Positions 59,820 to 64,000 of a DNA stretch of 64,000 nt are shown piece after piece (the first letter of the stretch is position 1; the number at the start of each line of letters is the position of its first letter). The DNA lies in assembly GCA_000320605.2 (NCBI GenBank), contig KB445799.1, positions 1 to 64,000 of the forward strand, given 5' to 3'. Source of the stretch: Gelatoporia subvermispora B. Taxonomy: Eukaryota; Basidiomycota; Agaricomycetes; Polyporales; Gelatoporiaceae. Under the pieces are notes generated by a model, which saw only the letters and a list, made by a program, of their open reading frames with translations, was not told the DNA's origin and searched no databases. The position numbers were made by a program, and so were the translations under genes.

Positions 59820-60138
59820 GACTCTCACAACGGACATTGAGCTTGCGCTGACACTTATTCGGATTCGATTCGGCTTGAAGATCCCGCGTATTCACTGTAG
59901 CATTATCTGTCTCATCCTGCCATCTCTCTACAATCTAGACCTTAATCTGCCGTCTGTACTCATGTTCTTTTCGCTTTCTTGGTACACATGTTATGGGTAG
60001 AACGTCACGCTGCATTGTTGTCGCATATGCTCTCTCCCCTCACCCACGCGCAAGTATCGTAGACATATGCATGGTAATGATGACAGTTGTCCCGATCAGC
60101 TTGTCCGTGTCCATCACTTGGGTGTGACGATTGAGTGT
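59820..60138. other. convergent 3' spacer
   Basis: It separates the terpene-synthase-like gene (plus) from the rhodanese gene (minus). Only short frames; presumably both 3' UTRs. Confidence 0.5.
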
Positions 60139-61164
60139 TCAACCTTCGGAACTCGGGGCGATTGACGGCGCAATCTCGACTTTCAGAGGGAGACGTGCCT
60201 CTCTCCATGCGGCAAACCCCCCAACAATATCTGTCGCTTGCAGCATCCCTAGGTCATGCAACGACGCGGCGGCGAGGGATGATGTATAGCTCTCCTGGCA
60301 GAATATGATGACCTGTAGGTCGTAGCGATCGGCGACCGGTAGGCGGTGCGGGCACTGTGGGTCAAAGCGCCATTCAAGCACGTTGCGCTCGATTATCATG
60401 GCACCCTCAATCTCGCCCTCGACCCGGCGCTGCGCCTCCGGCCGAATATCGACGAGGATGACGGGCCACGGACGGACGGTGTCGGTGAGCGCCTCGAACG
60501 CCTGCTGCGGAGTGAGCCGCTCGAGACGCGCGCGTGCGTCGGTGAGTATTTGGGAGATCGACCGCGAGCCCGGCGGGGGCACAAGCGGGTCGATCGGGCT
60601 TCGCGCAGCCTTGGACACGGCATCCCAGAGCGCGGCGCCGTCGTAGGAGGAGCTAGCGAGGTCGCGCACACGCGCAAGCCAGTGCGTGCGGACCGCGTCG
60701 AAGCGCTCGGACTCGACGCGATGCAGGAATTTCGAGCGCACGAGGAAACCAGCGCTCTCGACGGCACGCTCGGACGAGCCGCAGATGAGGAGGGGGCTGG
60801 TGGAGAGGACAGGCCCGCTGCTGGGCACGCCGAGGACGAAGAGGTACGGTTTCTTCTGGAGAATGAGGAGGCGCTTCAGCGCGGAGGCGATCAACCTCAA
60901 GAATTGACCATCGGAGGCGCGGTCGAGAGTAAAGTACACGCCAACTTTGCTTCCATCTACTGTCTGCGCGTTTCGCAGAGTGCGGACTGCGATTGTGTTC
61001 GCGACTTGATCGCGTACCTCTTCAAGGGTGCGTGGAAGGGGGGCATCTCCTTGACTGCTCTGGGATGTATCAGGGATTGGCAGTGCATTGCCAATCGAAT
61101 GCCGAGTGATCACTTGCCCGTAGCTCAGCGTCGAAGAGCTGCTGGATGCATCGTCGTCCATCAT
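60139..61164 (-). CDS. rhodanese-domain protein with uncharacterised N-terminal domain
   Basis: A single-exon minus-strand gene of 341 aa starting MMDDDASSSSSTLSYGQVIT (the second Met is an alternative). Residues 200-330 form a rhodanese domain: LVDIRPEAQR, then MIIERNVLEWRFDP, and the active-site loop with C289 in IIFCQESYTSSLAAASLHDL, then DIVGGFAAWREARLP. The catalytic cysteine is present, so sulfur transfer is possible. The loop and ERNVLEWRFDP resemble actinobacterial rhodaneses as I remember them. Residues 50-190 (VGVYFTLDRASDGQFLRLIA, PLLICGSSERAVESAGFLVR, SKFLHRV) form another globular part that I do not recognise. Absence of introns is notable beside multi-exon neighbours. The long plus-strand frame opposite is a GC shadow. 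Confidence 0.85.
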   Translation of the reverse strand: MMDDDASSSSSTLSYGQVITRHSIGNALPIPDTSQSSQGDAPLPRTLEEVRDQVANTIAVRTLRNAQTVDGSKVGVYFTLDRASDGQFLRLIASALKRLLILQKKPYLFVLGVPSSGPVLSTSPLLICGSSERAVESAGFLVRSKFLHRVESERFDAVRTHWLARVRDLASSSYDGAALWDAVSKAARSPIDPLVPPPGSRSISQILTDARARLERLTPQQAFEALTDTVRPWPVILVDIRPEAQRRVEGEIEGAMIIERNVLEWRFDPQCPHRLPVADRYDLQVIIFCQESYTSSLAAASLHDLGMLQATDIVGGFAAWREARLPLKVEIAPSIAPSSEG

Positions 61165-62096
61165 GGAAATTAAGGATTGGGATTGGGTGAATCAAGCCAA
61201 TGTCTGAATATGTGGCACAGTGAGTCGCGACCGACTGTGATGAGTGTTTGCGCGACTGAGAAGCCAGACGGTCATCCAGCCCACCAGGGATAGCGATGTC
61301 TTGCAAATGCTAGGCAGACTGCGCTGTAAGTTGATCGTCTTCACACAATGGCCACCTTCGATGGGTTTGTATATCTAGATTCTACTAAAACGTCCAAGTG
61401 TACACGATAACAGCGTGTGGCCAGCCTACGAACCGCTTCCCAAGTTCGGTTTGACTTCGTGCCACGAGGAACGGTTCAGGAGAGGAGATCCGGTCAGATC
61501 GAACACCACCCACCGGCATCTCTGCATGCGGCCCCGCCTCCTGGAGGTATGATTCGATTCTATTTCAACCGTTTACTGCGATCCACTCATCGCGCTGCGC
61601 TTCATCTACACTGGCGCCGCATACAGGGTGTATGTATGGCAGAACTCTTTTCAGGGGCACCATCGCAACTGTTTCCAGACCGCCAGTATGTACTCAAAAT
61701 GAACGCTCCTCGCAGCGTGTAACTCCACATCTTCCGAAGATATGTGGATAACACTTGGGACACAGTGGCGCTCGTGTGTGACACAGTATTATTGACTCCA
61801 TAATTATGTGGAATCAAGGATGCTGTACGATGTATCGAAGACTGGTCACACCTGGCCAGCCCCCTGCTTATCGGAGTCGTTGACTCACTTGCTGGGGCAC
61901 TGCGGAACATCGCATGATCGCAATAGCTCCTGTTGATTCTACGTTGATTCTACAGATTGTGACGGATGGAAGGCAGGTGACTCGAGGGCAGGCGCCCGTG
62001 TCCTGGGCTGTATAAAAGGCACTACTACTTGCAAATGAATCTGCCTTCTCCTCACTTCGAATTACTACATCAGCTTGCGCCTCTCGATTCTTCAAT
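61165..62096. other. intergenic region with AAA paralog 3 promoter
   Basis: No gene is recognised (frames up to 102 residues look random). The right end contains a strong TATA box. Confidence 0.5.
62011..62018 (+). promoter_or_regulatory. TATA box
   Basis: TATAAAAG lies 79 bp upstream of the AAA paralog 3 start codon, matching the consensus and close to the spacing of the paralog 2 TATA box. Confidence 0.65.
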
Positions 62097-63629
62097 ATGC
62101 AAAGCTACGCATCCGCAGTTCAAGAGCAGCTCAGTGCTCCTTTGCCCAATCCAGCTCTACAGCTTCTCCTTGCCCTGAAGGGCCTGTATCCAATCCACCA
62201 ACATGTTTCCGTCGTGGAACACGGTGGCTCCAAATTCCCTGTACTTCAGTACCTCAGTGCGATCAGTATCCAGTACTCTTTTATCAAAGACGAAACCCAT
62301 AGTGCCTACATCTATGACTCTGACTTGAAATATGCGGCGCCACGGCCCATCGTCGGAATTTGCACCTTTGACTTCGAGGGCGTTGAGTTTCGTGTCTACG
62401 AGGCTTCGTGGACGCGGGACCATCAAACCATGCGATTCCTCGACTATGTGTTTGAGGGGGCAGATGACGGCATGGGCCGTATGCTGCTGACGGCCGCGTA
62501 CCAGTGGGCGAATAAACTCAGGGAGGAGATGTGGGTGTTTGACAGCGGCCAGTGGGTGAAGAGCAAGGACCTGTACCAAGCCGTGCAGAAGACCAACTGG
62601 GACGACATCGTGTTGGACGACAGCTTCCGGGAGGGATTGCGCCGAGATACCGAGACATTCTTCTCAAGCAAGGGGATTTATGAATCCTTGGGTGTCTCCT
62701 GGAAGCGCGGGATTCTTCTCCTTGGCCCTCCCGGCAACGGAAAGACGGAGTCGATCAAGGCGTTGCTACACGAGTTCGATTATGCGGCGCTCTATGTCAA
62801 ATCGATCAACACGCAAGTTGTGAGTGTTCCCAAATCCGACATCAATGAACCAGGATACTGATTATGATCGATGCAGGGGCCGGAATTTGGAGTGCGCTCC
62901 GTCTTCGAACATGCGCGCAAGCACGCCCCGTGCATTCTGATATTGGAGGACCTGGATTCGATGATCACAGACGGTGTCAGATCCTTCTTCTTGAACGAAC
63001 TCGATGGACTGGTCAGTTTCCCATGCCTGCTGATAATATGGTATTACTGACAGTCTCCAGGCTCGAAACGAAGGGATCTTGACTATCGCCACGACAAACC
63101 ACCCTGAGCTAATCGACGATGCCATACTAAATCGACCTTCGCGTTTCGACGTCAAGTACGACTTTGCGCTGCCCAGCTCGGAGTTGAGAGTCAAGTTCGC
63201 GACAAAATGGTTGGGCAAAATACGCGCGCTCAATACGGGCGTCACCTTCCAAAAGTCCGACGAGGAGCTCGCCGCGATCATTGCAGAAAGAACGGACACT
63301 TGGTCGTTCGCATTCTTGAAAGAATTGTATGTTCTCTGCACGTTTAGTATCAAGGCGATGTTCTGCTCACCAGACTGACCAGGTTCGTGTCCTTCCTGCT
63401 GCGCATCGCCCATGACAAATCGTTGGGGATCAAGCACATTGGTTCAGCGGATGACGTGATTCTCGACCAAGTGAGCAAGTTGGAGCTCCAGATAATAAAA
63501 GTCAAGGAAGAAGTAAAAGGCCCGGGAAGCACGGACACTGCGAACCAGCGCAACCCTACTCGATTCTTCCGTTCCGTGCGCATGGCGACGCCAGTCCCAG
63601 CCGTAGAGGCACACGCGCTCAACCTGTAG
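62097..63629 (+). CDS. BCS1-like AAA ATPase, paralog 3, no membrane helix
   Basis: Four exons: 62097-62819, 62877-63011, 63061-63326 and 63383-63629 (1371 nt, 456 aa). It starts MQSYASAVQEQLSAPLPNPA, entering the family alignment after the point where paralogs 1 and 2 have a membrane helix. A TATA box and start codon leave no room for an upstream exon. The core has GPPGNGKTES, ILEDLDSM, IATTNHPELIDDA and NRPSRFDVKY. EASWTRDHQTMRFLDYVFEG is shared most closely with paralog 2, as is the GPEFGV start of exon 2. The C-terminal tail (STDTANQRNPTRFFRSVRMA) is unique. Likely a soluble or differently localised paralog; about 11 kb separates it from paralog 2. Confidence 0.93.
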
Positions 63630-63769
63630 ATGAGCATTCATCGTTTTACTTCCGGTAGAATGGGTTACCCCAGTTTCGATGGAGGAATACTTTGTACAAT
63701 AGATTATAAGTCGTAAATCTCGTCAGATGCATCGGAAAGTTGTAGAGCATCTACATGAAAGACATGCAT

Positions 63770-64000
63770 CTATTGCTTTCTCTCGTCTCCTAGGCTGTCT
63801 ACTGCTTCGGGATTCATCACATCGATGCCCATTTCCTCGGCTGCCAGAGAGTTTGTGCGTGAACACAACGCAAACGACGTGATACTAATACGTACCAGCT
63901 ATCTGCTTGATGGGACCCGTGAACCACTTCCTCGCACTGATGACCCAAAAGCCCATGCTGTACGCGATGACAATCCCGACAGCGACGATGGCGTAATTGA
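63770..64000 (-). CDS. amino-acid permease (APC family), C-terminal end only
   Basis: Partial minus-strand gene running off the right edge. The visible exons are 63896-64000 (5' end outside) and 63770-63840, joined through a 55-bp GT/AG intron. They encode NYAIVAVGIVIAYSMGFWVI, then SARKWFTGPIKQIAAEEMGI and DVMNPEAVDSLGDERKQ-stop. A last membrane helix followed by WFxGPxKQI and an acidic cytosolic tail is typical of fungal GABA/choline-type amino-acid permeases of the APC superfamily, located in the plasma or vacuolar membrane. The specific substrate cannot be told from this end. Confidence 0.8.

Noticed and set aside
60346..61173. 275-codon plus-strand frame opposite the rhodanese gene
   Set aside because: The minus strand has a clear rhodanese domain with active-site cysteine; the plus frame is low-complexity Arg/Glu/Ala typical of a GC shadow.
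1..64000. tRNA, rRNA, CRISPR array, intact transposase or reverse transcriptase
   Set aside because: None was seen by eye. Candidate B-box-like words such as GGTTCGAGCTC near 43105 lack a tRNA fold; CRISPR is not expected in a fungus.

Overview
This window looks like genomic DNA of a filamentous basidiomycete, most likely a wood-decay member of the Agaricomycetes (Polyporales-like). That placement is an inference. It rests on many short introns of roughly 45-70 bp with GT..AG ends, on eukaryotic housekeeping proteins with fungal-type sequence, and on families typical of mushroom-forming fungi: DUF6533/DUF6534 membrane proteins, NACHT-type STAND proteins, F-box/leucine-rich proteins, BCS1-like AAA ATPases and a sesquiterpene-synthase-like protein. 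All exon models were assembled by hand from reading frame, splice signals and remembered family sequence; none has transcript support.

Layout. 1-340: tandem repeat. 709-6663: two minus-strand DUF6534 membrane-protein genes separated by poorly coding DNA. 8363-19630: a housekeeping block with a 5-oxoprolinase N-half protein, a small complex I subunit, an F-box protein, a 2-Cys peroxiredoxin, TRM112 and the exosome subunit RRP45. TRM112 and RRP45 are divergent and share a 220-bp promoter. 19390-29625: a roughly 2.1-2.3 kb segmental duplication (3' end of RRP45 plus the first half of a transmembrane-protein gene) flanking a complete NACHT protein with 14 WD40 repeats. 30850-32419: an OMA1-type mitochondrial metalloprotease. 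32842-33090: a DUF6534 relic. 35081-38837: a second NACHT protein that carries three tandem copies of a post-NACHT helical module where a repeat sensor is usual. 39096-42631: an F-box protein and a mucin-like single-pass membrane protein. 44789-46490: an S1/P1 nuclease split into 14 exons, two of them microexons. 47376-51010 and 62097-63629: three BCS1-like AAA ATPase paralogs. 51524-54460: two tandem aldo/keto reductases. 54565-56299: a DUF6533 membrane protein. 58775-59819: a terpene-synthase-like protein lacking both metal-binding motifs. 60139-61164: a rhodanese-domain protein. 63770-64000: the C-terminus of an amino-acid permease.

Biology. Conserved single-copy functions (exosome, TRM112, complex I, OMA1, peroxiredoxin) are interleaved with fast-evolving families that duplicate in tandem (AAA ATPases, aldo/keto reductases, DUF6534 proteins) and with two NLR-like STAND proteins, which in fungi are candidate non-self recognition or programmed-cell-death regulators. 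The strongest candidates for something undescribed are the NACHT protein with a triplicated module and the metal-motif-less terpene synthase homolog. Second-tier candidates are the 5-oxoprolinase that ends at its internal domain boundary and the rhodanese with bacterial-looking sequence.
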